Notes: generated by a model from the letters alone, not told the origin. A DNA stretch of 46,468 nucleotides from Ruminococcaceae bacterium UBA2719 (GCA_002353935.1 DEKP01000033.1:1-46468); one strand, 5' to 3'. Counted from the stretch's first letter, positions 25,027 through 33,989 are shown. Numbers and translations: made by a program.

Positions 25027-26852
25027 CCGGTTGGCTTGACAAAAATATTGATTTATCTGAAAAAACGGATATTTTAAAAAAGATGAGCGATTCCATCAAA
25101 AGCCGCGGTCCTGACGAAAGTGGAAAATATATAAAAAAGGATGTCGCTCTGTTGCACAGAAGGCTTGCTGTTATTGATATAGAAAACGGAAAACAGCCAA
25201 TGAGCACCATTCTGGAAGGCGAAAAATATACTATTGTTTACAATGGAGAATTATATAATACAGATGAAATCAGAAAAGAGCTAAAAGAAAAGGGCTTTGG
25301 GTTTTCAACTAACAGCGATACCGAGGTTGTGCTGAAAGCGTATTGCTGCTATAAAGAAAAGTGCGTTGAAAAACTAAACGGTATTTTTGCTTTCTGCGTA
25401 TATGAAGAAAACGAAAAAAGGTTGTTTATGTGCCGAGACAGAATTGGAGTAAAGCCGCTCTTCTATCACATATATAACGGCGGCATAATATTCGGATCTG
25501 AGATAAAAGCAATATTAAACAGCGGTATGATAAAACCGGTTATAGATGAAAAAGGGCTAAACGAAATATTTTTCTTAGGACCTGCGAGGAGCTCGGGATA
25601 CGGGATATTCAAAGGAATCGAAGAGCTGATCCCCGGGGAATATGCTATATATGAAAACGGCTGTTTAAACAAGGTTCAATATTTCAGGCTAACAGCAAAA
25701 GAATATGAGCTAAGTGAAGAAGAAACAATAGAAAAAATGCGATTCCTGCTAACGGATGCAATAGAAAGGCAGCTTGTAAGCGATGTTCCTATGTGCTTTT
25801 TTCTATCCGGAGGGCTTGATTCAAGCATCATATGCCAGACCGCTGCGAATTATAATAAAAAACATCGTAAGGAAAACATCACAACCTATTCCGTAGAATA
25901 TGTAGATAACAAAAAATATTTTCAAAAAAACATCTTCCAGCCAAATGCGGATTATGAATATATTGATCTTATGGTAAACTCAACAGGATCCAATCATAAT
26001 GAAGTTATTTTGGATAACAAAGATGTAATGTATGCATTATATCCCAGCGTAACAGCCAGAGATCTGCCCGGATATGTTGATATTGACTCTTCCCTGTTGC
26101 TCTTTTGCAGAGAAATAAAAAAGAAATACACAGTCGCTCTATCCGGCGAATGTGCGGATGAACTGTTCGCGGGATATCCCTGGTATCATAACAAAGAAAT
26201 CTTGTTTGAAGAGTGTTTTCCGTGGTCAAGAGAGCAGAGTGTTAGAAGAAAAATACTCAAAAAAGGGCTTCTTCCCCGCGGCGAAGAATATGTAAAAGAG
26301 CGCTATTTGGATACCGTAAACGCAACCGACAAACTGAAATCTGACAGCAAAATTGACGCCAGAATGAGAGAAATGTTTATGTTAAACTTCTACTGGTTTA
26401 TGCAATGTCTTTTAGACAGAAAAGACAGATGTTCAATGTTTTCGGGGCTTGAGGTTAGAGTTCCGTTTTGTGATTACAGACTGGTAGAAACAGCGTACAA
26501 TATGCCATGGCAAATCAAGGCCTATGCCGGCAGAGAAAAAGGCATTATAAGGAAGGCGTTTGAAAATATCCTACCTAATGACATTTGCTACAGAAAGAAA
26601 AGCCCTTATCCTAAAACTCATAATCCCGTATATATGAAATTATGTTCAGAAAAGGTTCTTGAATTATTATCAGATAAAACACGAAGAATTTCTGCTCTTT
26701 TGGATATAGAAAGTGTCAAAGAACTGATTGAACATCCAAACGATCTAAAATCTCCTTGGTACGGCCAGCTGATGCGTGCGCCGCAAATTATGGCGTATAT
26801 TATTCAACTTGATTACTGGTTCGAAAATTATAACGTGGACATAGAAATTTAA
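25014..26852 (+). CDS. asnB: Asparagine synthase, glutamine-hydrolysing
   Basis: A 612-residue AsnB that makes asparagine from aspartate, ATP and glutamine. After removal of Met1, Cys2 (MCGIAGWLDK) is the glutaminase nucleophile; the GATase domain continues with RGPDESG, LLHRRLAVIDIENGKQPM, YNGELYN and NSDTEVVLKAY. The synthetase domain (from about 220) has the PP-loop FFLSGGLDSSIICQ near 265 and ALSGECADELFAGYPWYH near 377. AAGGAGG lies eight bases before ATG, inside the end of the ylbJ-like gene, which it overlaps by 13 bases. Arginine AGA/AGG codons are frequent, but I see no sign of transfer beyond that. Confidence 0.95.
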   Translation: MCGIAGWLDKNIDLSEKTDILKKMSDSIKSRGPDESGKYIKKDVALLHRRLAVIDIENGKQPMSTILEGEKYTIVYNGELYNTDEIRKELKEKGFGFSTNSDTEVVLKAYCCYKEKCVEKLNGIFAFCVYEENEKRLFMCRDRIGVKPLFYHIYNGGIIFGSEIKAILNSGMIKPVIDEKGLNEIFFLGPARSSGYGIFKGIEELIPGEYAIYENGCLNKVQYFRLTAKEYELSEEETIEKMRFLLTDAIERQLVSDVPMCFFLSGGLDSSIICQTAANYNKKHRKENITTYSVEYVDNKKYFQKNIFQPNADYEYIDLMVNSTGSNHNEVILDNKDVMYALYPSVTARDLPGYVDIDSSLLLFCREIKKKYTVALSGECADELFAGYPWYHNKEILFEECFPWSREQSVRRKILKKGLLPRGEEYVKERYLDTVNATDKLKSDSKIDARMREMFMLNFYWFMQCLLDRKDRCSMFSGLEVRVPFCDYRLVETAYNMPWQIKAYAGREKGIIRKAFENILPNDICYRKKSPYPKTHNPVYMKLCSEKVLELLSDKTRRISALLDIESVKELIEHPNDLKSPWYGQLMRAPQIMAYIIQLDYWFENYNVDIEI

Positions 26853-26872
26853 TAATTTTGTTAAAAAATGTT

Positions 26873-26920
26873 TAATCATATATGATTTTATTTTGATAGA
26901 ATATAATCATCAAAATAAAA
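26873..26920 (+). promoter_or_regulatory. Two adjacent palindromes around the promoter of the PAP2 gene
   Basis: A perfect 14-base palindrome AATCATATATGATT (26873-26886) is followed by TTTTATTTTGAT (26886-26897) and its exact complement ATCAAAATAAAA (26909-26920). A TATAAT -10 hexamer (26902-26907) lies in the spacer. There is no U-run after the repeat, so it is more likely an operator than an asnB terminator. Confidence 0.5.
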
Positions 26921-26938
26921 AGCAAAGGAAGTGACAAA

Positions 26939-27442
26939 ATGAACGCGGATCAATATAAAAATATGAGCGGCTATTTTGCTGAAAATAAAATTCGCTCAAC
27001 AACCATAAAAACACTACACGATATTTTGCCTGCCTTAATGTATGTCTTTTATCCTTTGCAGTTACTTTACCTCTTATTCACTAAAGGGTTTGCAAATGAA
27101 CAATTTTTAAGATTCACTTTTGTACCATTAGGAGTGTTGATTGCAATCTCTGTTTTAAGAATAATCATAAATGCTCCAAGACCGTATGAAAAATTTGATT
27201 ATATCCCGGTAGTTCGAAAAGCCACTAAAGGAAAAAGCTTTCCGTCACGACACACAACATGTGCTTTTATTATTGCAATGGCATTTTTATATTTGGACAT
27301 TAAGCTTGGAGTTGTAATGTTAATCATAGCAACGTTCATTGGATTCACAAGGATACTTTCCGGCGTTCATTTTATAAGAGATGTAATTTGGGGTGCTGTG
27401 ATAGGAATTTTAACAGGCGTTTTGTGCTTTTTCATAATATAA
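26939..27442 (+). CDS. PAP2 superfamily membrane phosphatase
   Basis: A 167-residue integral membrane protein of the PAP2 family, with about four to five membrane segments. The three phosphatase motifs appear in order: INAPRPYEK (near 79-87), PSRHTTCAF (near 101) and FTRILSGVHFIRDV (SRxxxxxHxxxD-like, near 138-151, with T in place of the first S). Such enzymes dephosphorylate undecaprenyl diphosphate or phosphatidyl lipids; which one is unknown. ATG follows AAGGAAGTGAC. The upstream palindromes suggest specific regulation. Followed by a strong terminator. Confidence 0.88.
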   Translation: MNADQYKNMSGYFAENKIRSTTIKTLHDILPALMYVFYPLQLLYLLFTKGFANEQFLRFTFVPLGVLIAISVLRIIINAPRPYEKFDYIPVVRKATKGKSFPSRHTTCAFIIAMAFLYLDIKLGVVMLIIATFIGFTRILSGVHFIRDVIWGAVIGILTGVLCFFII

Positions 27443-27456
27443 TAAATATAGTAAAA

Positions 27457-27489
27457 GCAAGGGTGTTGCAGTTTTTGCAGCACCCTTGC
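27457..27489 (+). terminator. Terminator of the PAP2 gene
   Basis: Arms GCAAGGGTG and CACCCTTGC with an inner TGCA/TGCA pairing, followed by TTTTTG. A run of A precedes it, so it can work on both strands. Confidence 0.9.
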
Positions 27490-27587
27490 TTTTTGTGTTA
27501 TAAATTTAATATATCAACTGAACAACCAACAAAACACCGTTGTTAATTTTTGATAAAACTATTATTTTACTTGAGTGATGCAAAATC

Positions 27588-27625
27588 AAATCCGCTAAGT
27601 AGACTTATTGCTACTTAGCGGATTT
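27588..27625 (-). terminator. Terminator of the ABC transporter gene
   Basis: A 15-base-pair perfect stem (arms AAATCCGCTAAGTAG and its complement) around an 8-base loop, followed on the minus strand by GATTTTG. The T-run is modest but the stem is very strong. Confidence 0.7.
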
Positions 27626-27641
27626 CTTATAAATCTGAATT

Positions 27642-30600
27642 TTATTCTGTTCTTAAAGCGGTTACCGGATCGCTTCGTGAAGCCTTTTTGGACGGAATGA
27701 TTCCGCCTATCAATGTTAAAACAATGCTCAAAACTATCAAAAGAAGAGCTGCAACAGGCGGCAAAATAGCGCTTATATCAGCGTTACCCGTAAGGGCGTG
27801 CAATATCAAATTAGCAGGAATCAATAATAATTCTGAAAAGCCGATACCAATAATGCCCGCAAGCAAGCCGATGATAAAGGTTTCAGCGTTAAAAACCTCT
27901 GCAATATTTCGCTTTGACGCTCCTATCGCACGCAAAATGCCGATTTCTTTTCTTCTTTCCAGTACGCTTATATATGTGATAACGCCTATCATTATAGAAG
28001 ACACAATCAGCGATATTGCAACAAAGGCAACCAACACATAACTTATAGTGTCTACTATATTAGTAACAGATGACATTAAGGTGCCGACCATATCGGTATA
28101 TTTAATAACCTTATCCTCTTCACCATTCTCCTTCATTCTATTATTATAATCGTCTAATATTTTTTCAATCTGATCTTTGCTTTCAAAATCTTTTGGATAT
28201 ATTAAAATAGAATTAGGATAATCTTTATCAGCGTAACCGAGTTTTGAGATATTTCCTTCATAAGAAGCTTTTTCGGTTGACATCAGGGCATTCATCAATT
28301 CTTTTAGCTGATCTTCACTCATATTCATATTGATCGCCTGTGCAAAAGCCGTAGGATCAACATTAAACATATTACCTATATCTGACATAGCGCCGCTCAT
28401 CGCCTTTGACATTGATGATGACAGCTTTGATGATATAGCGAGCATAGCGTTTTCAATTTGTTTTTGCAGTATTTTTGAGAAATCCTTTGATGAACCGGAA
28501 AGCATCTCCTCTATTTTTGAAGAAAGCTTTGATGTGTCTATGCTTTTGGTGAGTGATGAAGAAATAATCTCTTTGCCTTCTTTTGAATCTAAATATTCAG
28601 AAAAAGAATTTGCAATTTCAGATGGCTCGGGAAGATTGTTTTCTTTAGCATAATCTGAATATCCGTTGGAAAGATCCGTCATTATTTCATTTAGATCGCT
28701 TTGTGATAATTTAAAATTCGTGATTGAAGTTGTAATTTGCGATATATCCGCAGATAATTTTTCAGACACCTCTGAAGTTTGCATATATTTTGCAAAATTA
28801 GCTTCAAAATCATCGGGATCGTCCATAGTCTGTGCAAAAGCAGGATAACCTGCCATGATATCTACTACCATTTGCTGAAGCTTTTCACTAGAAACGAATG
28901 AGTCCCCCTGCTTTTCTAATATCTTTTGCAACGAGGAATTCATAATTTCAGCTGCATCATCAGTCTTAAGATATGACGTTAAGGAGTCACTAAGCTTCGA
29001 GAAATCGGTTGAAGGCTTTGATTTTGCATAAGCAGAATATCCGTTTAATAAATCTTCAAACAACTTTGTCATATCTTTGTATGAAAAATTAATATCTACA
29101 GAGTTCAAAAGTTCTTTAAAAGTGTTCTCGCTGATAGAAGGCGAAGCTGAAGAAAGAATGTTCGCATCTACAAGATCGCTGAAATCGATCCCGCTTAGGT
29201 CTACGTCGTTAAAATCCATATCATTCATATTTAAATTTGAAAGGTCAATATTTTTTAAATCATCAGCGCTAAACGCGCTTTTTAAAGCTTCTTGATCAAT
29301 AGAAAAAAGATTTTCCATCATAAGATTATTATTGTTTTCTTCGCTGTCAAACTTTTTTCCGGTAAAAACATCTATGTCTTTACGTTTTAATTGATCTTTA
29401 ACAATATCGCTGGACGCAGCTTTCTCTATAACACGATCCGTTAGCGAAGGAAGATAGGCTATACCGTCTACAAGCATTGCAACATCAGAGCTGCTTTTTT
29501 GTTTGACTACTCCTACCACGGTAAGATCTTCTCCGTTTTCAACCAAATTCTTCATGTATTTGCTGTTATCGGATTTATCTGTCCAGATCTTATATTCTTT
29601 ATCATAAGCATAACGTTCATAAGCGTTGATAAGCTTAAATTTTATATTCATCAAATCATCATACGTATAAGTGCTGATTTTGTCGCTGATTTTAGTCGCT
29701 TTGTTAGATTTATAGCTTGTTAAGATCTCTTCTAGTTCATTAATATCTTTAAGACCTAAGCTATACAACGCTAAATCGCTGATACTGCCATCTTCGAGCA
29801 AAACAACAACACACTCATTATAATTTTCAGGCCAATGTCCTGCCTTAACCTCATATTGCTCCTGATAAAGCGAGCTGTCTCCAGGCAGTTGCTGAAAGCT
29901 ATTCGTTGACATACTCATCATCGGAAACATACTGCTGTTCATTCCCGTAGAAGACATTAGCATACTGGGATTAATCTGATGAGCTTTATCATCTTGTATT
30001 CTATAAATTTGAGGGGTAACATCAAAACTATATTCAACCGATTTAGCAAACTGCTCTATTTTAGAGTCATCACTATCTAAAAAACGCTTCAAAGAATAAA
30101 GGTCGTTGTTATCCATAGAAGAAAACATACCGGTCATCGTTTTGAGTTCTTTGACCTCAGCATCCGAATTCTCTCTTTTTGCATACGATTGCATCATGGT
30201 ATTAAAGTCCACGCTTGTATCGTTAATTTGAATAGGATATTGAGACAAAGCATCTTCTTCAACGCTTTTGATATATTTATCCGCTCCGTTAGACATAGAA
30301 AGAATCAACGCTATACCGATAATACCTATACTTCCTGCTATTGACACTAAAATTGTTCGTGCTTTTTTTGTCAAAAGGTTATTAAAACTGAGTGATAAAG
30401 CAGTCAGAAACGACATAGAGGCTTTTTTGAGTTTTTGCTCAGATTTTGTTACGGTTTCTTCATCCGATATCTCATATGGATTAGAATCTTCTTTAATTTT
30501 ACCGTCTTTAACCTTAACTATTCTATTTGCGTATTCATATGCAAGGTCCGGGTTATGCGTTACCATAACTACTAAACGATCTTTAGCAACCTCTTTTAAA

Positions 30601-31148
30601 AGTTCCATAACCTGGGTAGAAGTCTCACTGTCCAGTGCGCCTGTCGGCTCATCTGCAAGCAAAACATCGGGATTATTGACAAGAGCTCTGGCGATAGCAA
30701 CTCTTTGCATTTGACCGCCTGACATCTGACTGGGTTTCTTGTGTATTTGATCTCCCAAGCCAACTTTTTCAAGAGCTTCTTTTGCGCGTCGGCGCCGTTC
30801 TTTTCTTGATATTCCCGAAATTGTCAATGCAAGTTCAACATTCGAAAGTACCGATTGGTGTAAAATCAAATTATAACTTTGAAATACAAATCCGATTGTA
30901 TGGTTACGATAAGTATCCCAGTCTCGGTCTTTGTATTTTTTGGTAGAGACTCCGTTGATTATAAGATCGCCTTCATCATATCTATCAAGTCCGCCGATAA
31001 TATTCAAAAGTGTAGTTTTTCCTGACCCGGACGGTCCCAAAATTGCAACAAATTCATTATCCCTGAGATTTAAACTAACATCATCAAGAGCTTTTTGAAC
31101 AAGAGTGCCTGTTTTATATTCCTTTTTAATATTTTTTAACTGAAGCAT
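27642..31148 (-). CDS. ABC transporter, fused ATPase and FtsX-like permease, large extracytoplasmic domain
   Basis: A 1168-residue fusion of a MacB-type ATPase and an FtsX/MacB-core permease. The ATPase occupies about 1-225: ILGPSGSGKTTLLNIIGG (Walker A), MSGGQMQRVAIARAL (signature) and DVLLADEPTGALD (Walker B). A first membrane helix lies near 262-285 (ILVSIAGSIGIIGIALIL), and three more close the C-terminus (VAFVAISLIVSSIMIGVITY, IIGLLAGIIGIGFSELLLIP, LLLIVLSIVLTLIGGIIPSK). Between them lies an extracytoplasmic part of about 740 residues, with three degenerate helical repeats (about 690-880) centred on GYSAYAKSK, GYPAFAQTM and GYSDYAKEN. Such mechanotransmission-type exporters often expel peptides or signal to wall enzymes. 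The start is ATG 31146-31148, with GGAGG five bases before; a GTG four codons earlier overlaps that site. Confidence 0.88.
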   Translation of the reverse strand: MLQLKNIKKEYKTGTLVQKALDDVSLNLRDNEFVAILGPSGSGKTTLLNIIGGLDRYDEGDLIINGVSTKKYKDRDWDTYRNHTIGFVFQSYNLILHQSVLSNVELALTISGISRKERRRRAKEALEKVGLGDQIHKKPSQMSGGQMQRVAIARALVNNPDVLLADEPTGALDSETSTQVMELLKEVAKDRLVVMVTHNPDLAYEYANRIVKVKDGKIKEDSNPYEISDEETVTKSEQKLKKASMSFLTALSLSFNNLLTKKARTILVSIAGSIGIIGIALILSMSNGADKYIKSVEEDALSQYPIQINDTSVDFNTMMQSYAKRENSDAEVKELKTMTGMFSSMDNNDLYSLKRFLDSDDSKIEQFAKSVEYSFDVTPQIYRIQDDKAHQINPSMLMSSTGMNSSMFPMMSMSTNSFQQLPGDSSLYQEQYEVKAGHWPENYNECVVVLLEDGSISDLALYSLGLKDINELEEILTSYKSNKATKISDKISTYTYDDLMNIKFKLINAYERYAYDKEYKIWTDKSDNSKYMKNLVENGEDLTVVGVVKQKSSSDVAMLVDGIAYLPSLTDRVIEKAASSDIVKDQLKRKDIDVFTGKKFDSEENNNNLMMENLFSIDQEALKSAFSADDLKNIDLSNLNMNDMDFNDVDLSGIDFSDLVDANILSSASPSISENTFKELLNSVDINFSYKDMTKLFEDLLNGYSAYAKSKPSTDFSKLSDSLTSYLKTDDAAEIMNSSLQKILEKQGDSFVSSEKLQQMVVDIMAGYPAFAQTMDDPDDFEANFAKYMQTSEVSEKLSADISQITTSITNFKLSQSDLNEIMTDLSNGYSDYAKENNLPEPSEIANSFSEYLDSKEGKEIISSSLTKSIDTSKLSSKIEEMLSGSSKDFSKILQKQIENAMLAISSKLSSSMSKAMSGAMSDIGNMFNVDPTAFAQAINMNMSEDQLKELMNALMSTEKASYEGNISKLGYADKDYPNSILIYPKDFESKDQIEKILDDYNNRMKENGEEDKVIKYTDMVGTLMSSVTNIVDTISYVLVAFVAISLIVSSIMIGVITYISVLERRKEIGILRAIGASKRNIAEVFNAETFIIGLLAGIIGIGFSELLLIPANLILHALTGNADISAILPPVAALLLIVLSIVLTLIGGIIPSKKASRSDPVTALRTE

Positions 31149-31331
31149 AAGCGCCTCCACTGTTTTTCATAAATTAAATCATACATACTTTTTATAATAT
31201 ACACCGATTTTTATAATAATGATTAAATATTTGTAAATTATGATCTTTGTCTTAGATTTTATATAATCTCTGTAAAATATTCAAAAATACAGAAATCATC
31301 TAACTTAACAAATGATTTTTAATTGTTTGTC

Positions 31332-31361
31332 AAAGGTTTTTTATTTATCAAAAAATCCTTT
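31332..31361. repeat. Inverted repeat in the metK/ABC transporter gap
   Basis: AAAGGTTTTTT and AAAAAATCCTTT pair over 11 positions with one bulged T, around an 8-base loop. It is far from either start codon and its role is unclear. Confidence 0.3.
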
Positions 31362-31465
31362 ATAGCTAGAAAAAAGCTTTCTTTGCGTTGACGGATTTAT
31401 AAACAGTAATCATTATATATTTTACCAAAAATTGATTTCTATATATAAAATTTTATAAAAACAGT

Positions 31466-31494
31466 AACGCTGAGGATAATTAAATCTCAGCGTT
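31466..31494 (-). terminator. Terminator of metK
   Basis: Minus-strand arms AACGCTGAG and CTCAGCGTT, 11-base loop, followed by ACTGTTTTTA. Confidence 0.88.
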
Positions 31495-31506
31495 GCTTCT
31501 ATGATT

Positions 31507-32688
31507 TTATTTATTTAAAGCTGCTAATAATTGTTCCGCTTTGTCAGTCTTTTCCCAGAGAACAGGCAGATCTTCACGACCCATATGTCCGTAAGATGAT
31601 AACGGGGCATAAGTTGTATTCAAAAGATCAAGCTCCTTTATGATTGCCGAAGGACGACAATCAAAAACTTTGTTTACAGCTTCAACCAACTTCTCTTCAC
31701 TATAATCAGAAGTATTAAAAGTATCAATCATAATTGATACAGGCTTTGCAACTCCTATAGCGTAAGCAAGTTGAACCTCGCACTTTTTAGCAAGGTCAGC
31801 CCTTACAATATTTTTAGCTATGTAACGCGCATAATACGCCGCAGATCTGTCAACTTTTGTAGGATCTTTGCCTGAAAAAGCTCCACCGCCGTGTCTTGCA
31901 ACACCGCCATAGGTATCAACTATAATCTTCCTTCCGGTAAGTCCGGAATCTCCCTGAGGACCGCCAATTACAAAGCGTCCTGTTGGATTTACAAAAATCT
32001 TTGTTTTATCATCCAATAAATTCTTTGAAATAATCGGACGAATCACGTACTCAATGATGTCTTCACGCAAGCTTTTCAGATAAACATTTTCATCATGCTG
32101 CGTAGATACAACAATTGTATCAATTCTCTTAACAACGCCGTTATCATATTCAACCGTTACCTGCGTTTTTCCGTCTGGTCTTAGATAATTTAAAACACCG
32201 TCTTTTCTAACCTTTGTAAGCCTCTTAGCAAGCTTATGTGCCAAGGAAGCCGACAAAGGCATCAACTCACTCGTTTCATCGCAGGCATAGCCGAACATCA
32301 TTCCCTGATCACCTGCGCCTATTTTGTTTTTAATATCATTTTCTCCGTCTTTGAGCTCGTATGAATTGTTTACGCCCATAGCTATATCAGACGATTGTTG
32401 ATCAATATTTATAAAAACCTTGCAAGTATCGCAATTAAAACCGTAACTGTCAGAATCATAGCCTATATATCTAACAGCTTCTCTGACAATACCTTCAATA
32501 TCAATATCTGCATTGGAGGAAATTTCACCCATAACATTAACACAATCTGTAGTAACAGTGGTCTCGCAAGCTACATGAGCATTTTTATCCTGAGCTAAAA
32601 TAGCGTCAAGTATAGAATCTGAAATTCTGTCGCATACCTTATCCGGATGTCCCTCGGTTACCGATTCTGATGTAAAAAAGTGTGACAT
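31507..32688 (-). CDS. metK: S-adenosylmethionine synthetase
   Basis: A 393-residue MetK that makes SAM from methionine and ATP. The motifs are TSESVTEGHPDKVCDRISDS at the N-terminus (6-25), GAGDQGMMFGYACDET near 118, and the glycine-rich GGGAFSGKDPTKVDRSAAYY near 262. The start is ATG 32686-32688, with AGGGG at eight bases; a longer in-frame version would begin inside the leader. It is under control of the SAM-I riboswitch directly upstream and has its own terminator, giving product feedback on a single gene. Confidence 0.98.
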   Translation of the reverse strand: MSHFFTSESVTEGHPDKVCDRISDSILDAILAQDKNAHVACETTVTTDCVNVMGEISSNADIDIEGIVREAVRYIGYDSDSYGFNCDTCKVFINIDQQSSDIAMGVNNSYELKDGENDIKNKIGAGDQGMMFGYACDETSELMPLSASLAHKLAKRLTKVRKDGVLNYLRPDGKTQVTVEYDNGVVKRIDTIVVSTQHDENVYLKSLREDIIEYVIRPIISKNLLDDKTKIFVNPTGRFVIGGPQGDSGLTGRKIIVDTYGGVARHGGGAFSGKDPTKVDRSAAYYARYIAKNIVRADLAKKCEVQLAYAIGVAKPVSIMIDTFNTSDYSEEKLVEAVNKVFDCRPSAIIKELDLLNTTYAPLSSYGHMGREDLPVLWEKTDKAEQLLAALNK

Positions 32689-32786
32689 ATATTTACCCCT
32701 TTTCCATATACATACCGACATTATCTATCTTTTTGATGCTTATTTGACAAATCATTAATATAGTTCAATAAAATCTTGACCCAAAA

Positions 32787-32816
32787 TAAAAACCCCGTTC
32801 GGTACAGCCAAACGGA
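32787..32816 (-). terminator. SAM riboswitch terminator before metK
   Basis: Minus-strand CTCCGTT and GAACGGGG arms (one G-U) with GTTTTTATTTT after them. It is part of the expression platform of the SAM-I riboswitch. Confidence 0.88.
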
Positions 32817-32824
32817 GCAATAGA

Positions 32825-32916
32825 CTCATCTTTCGGTTATACCGCAGGAATTGGCACCTTACAAAATGCAGGTTGCCGGACTTCATCGGGCCTGTCCCTC
32901 AGTCTCTCTTGATAAG
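32825..32916 (-). promoter_or_regulatory. SAM-I riboswitch (S-box) aptamer
   Basis: The minus strand reads CTTATCAAGAGAGACTGAGG, then GACAGGCCCGATGAAGTCC, GGCAACC, AAGGTGCCAATTCCTGC and GAAAGATGAG, the classic conserved S-box core with its four-way junction. SAM binding would favour the terminator at 32787-32816 and shut metK off. Confidence 0.97.
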
Positions 32917-32942
32917 TGGTAAGTATTAAATTCAACGTAAAG

Positions 32943-32971
32943 ATTATACCTTGATATATAAGATTTGTCAA
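32943..32971 (-). promoter_or_regulatory. Consensus sigma-A promoter of the metK leader
   Basis: Minus-strand TTGACA (32966-32971), 17-base spacer, TATAAT (32943-32948). Both hexamers are perfect and the start would be about 15 bases before the aptamer. Confidence 0.93.
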
Positions 32972-32997
32972 TATATAATCAATAAAAATCAAATTTA

Positions 32998-33291
32998 TTA
33001 AGCAATCTCTTCCATAGAGCAAGAGCAAGACAAAGAGTGTTTTACTCTATCCTCTACCTCTGCACGCTTACCGTCATTAAAACGGTCAACAGTTCCTACC
33101 AAATAGCCGGTGATTCTTCTAATACGTTCAAACGGTACATTATCATAGGTATAATTAACATCAACATATTCACCATCAACGGTAAATTCAATTGTTTTGA
33201 ATAATTTATCAGGATTGGCCTCTTTGAGATCGGATACATAAATTTCAATTTCTTTTTCTGATAGAGTTCCGCCTTTAACTGTTACTTGCAT
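32998..33291 (-). CDS. Small stand-alone NRDD-like protein (anaerobic ribonucleotide reductase C-terminal-like)
   Basis: A 97-residue protein whose C-terminal half, PFERIRRITGYLVGTVDRFN followed by DGKRAEVEDRVKH, matches the ITGYxxxxxxxNDGKxxEfxDR signature of the NRDD domain at the end of the anaerobic ribonucleotide reductase NrdD. The N-terminal half (about 1-50) is a short alpha-beta region. The full NrdD, with its glycyl-radical domain, is absent here, and the typical zinc cysteine pairs are missing; only a CSCS near the C-terminus (residues 89-92) is seen. Such small proteins occur in Clostridia, with role unknown to me. AGGAGG eight bases before ATG and a good promoter. Confidence 0.72.
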   Translation of the reverse strand: MQVTVKGGTLSEKEIEIYVSDLKEANPDKLFKTIEFTVDGEYVDVNYTYDNVPFERIRRITGYLVGTVDRFNDGKRAEVEDRVKHSLSCSCSMEEIA

Positions 33292-33341
33292 TTCTACAAC
33301 CTCCTAAAACTAAAATACACTTTATCTTGAATGCAATTAAA

Positions 33342-33370
33342 ATATTAGCACAAGATATTGTGGTTTTCAA
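33342..33370 (-). promoter_or_regulatory. Sigma-A promoter of the NRDD-like gene
   Basis: Minus-strand TTGAAA (33365-33370), 17-base spacer, TAATAT (33342-33347). Confidence 0.65.
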
Positions 33371-33458
33371 GTTAAATTTTAAATATTTTAGTTACAAAAT
33401 TATAATCTTTTATTGCTTATAAGAATTTAATTGTAACAGTTAATTCTTATTATGAATT

Positions 33459-33989
33459 TTAATTTTTAAAAACCGGCATTTTTATTATATTTGGAAGCAA
33501 TATAAAAAGAGTGAGAGCTGTAACCGTTCCTGTTATGATAGATGAGAGGCAAAGTACAGGCAAATAGGCAAAAATGCTTTTATCAGTAAAAAAGTATGCA
33601 ATCATAAGCTGTCCGATATTATGAAACAATGCTCCGCCTATTCCTACTCCAATATAGCCAAATTTGATTCTTTTTCCTCTTAACAACACAAACATAACAA
33701 CAGTGCTAAATATTCCTCCCGACAAGCTCATTAGAAAGGCAGTAAATCCACGCATAATAAGAGCAAGCATAGCTTTGCACAAACATATAAACAAAGCACT
33801 CGGCAGTGACAATACTTCCAGGGCAAACATTGTTGCAATATTAGAAAGTCCCAGCTTCATTCCCGGTAAAACAAAGGGTAAATCGGGCAGGAGCATTTCT
33901 AAATACGCTAAAATTAAAGCTGCAGAAGCTATCAATGCGGTTTGTGTCATAAAGGTAGTATAATTTTTAGAAACAGTTTTGTTACTCAT
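33459..33989 (-). CDS. Gx transporter family membrane protein (heptaprenyl diphosphate synthase component I-like)
   Basis: A 176-residue hydrophobic protein of the Gx_transp/Hpre_diP_synt_I family, similar in shape to ECF transporter S components. About five to six membrane segments; family patterns are MLLPDLPFVLPGMKLGLSNI (residues 32-51), CKAMLALIMRGF, SLSGGIFSTVVMFVL and GALFHNIGQLMIAYF. The name comes from an old annotation; no synthase activity is implied. Its stop and start are coupled to the NusG_II gene upstream (4 bases apart), and the pair is a known association. Relatives occur in electron-transfer loci with ApbE and FMN-binding proteins, none of which are in the window. ATG after AGGTGAG. 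Confidence 0.85.
   Translation of the reverse strand: MSNKTVSKNYTTFMTQTALIASAALILAYLEMLLPDLPFVLPGMKLGLSNIATMFALEVLSLPSALFICLCKAMLALIMRGFTAFLMSLSGGIFSTVVMFVLLRGKRIKFGYIGVGIGGALFHNIGQLMIAYFFTDKSIFAYLPVLCLSSIITGTVTALTLFILLPNIIKMPVFKN

Larger units (their letters stand above)
31161..31506. other. A+T-rich region between metK terminator and ABC transporter
   Basis: No reading frame of note. On the minus strand TTTACA (31232-31237), a 16-base spacer and TATAAA (31210-31215) form a possible promoter for the ABC transporter. The metK terminator and an inverted repeat are listed separately. Confidence 0.5.

Noticed and set aside
25014..26852. asnB as a horizontally acquired gene
   Set aside because: Arginine AGA/AGG codons seem frequent, but the overlap with the ylbJ-like gene and normal composition otherwise give no firm sign of transfer.
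32837..33028. A 63-codon minus-strand reading frame upstream of metK
   Set aside because: It overlaps the SAM-I riboswitch and its promoter and has no ribosome site.
33416..33453. Terminator after the Gx transporter gene
   Set aside because: The TAAGAATT/AATTCTTA repeat is A+T only and lacks a U-run, so I did not list it.
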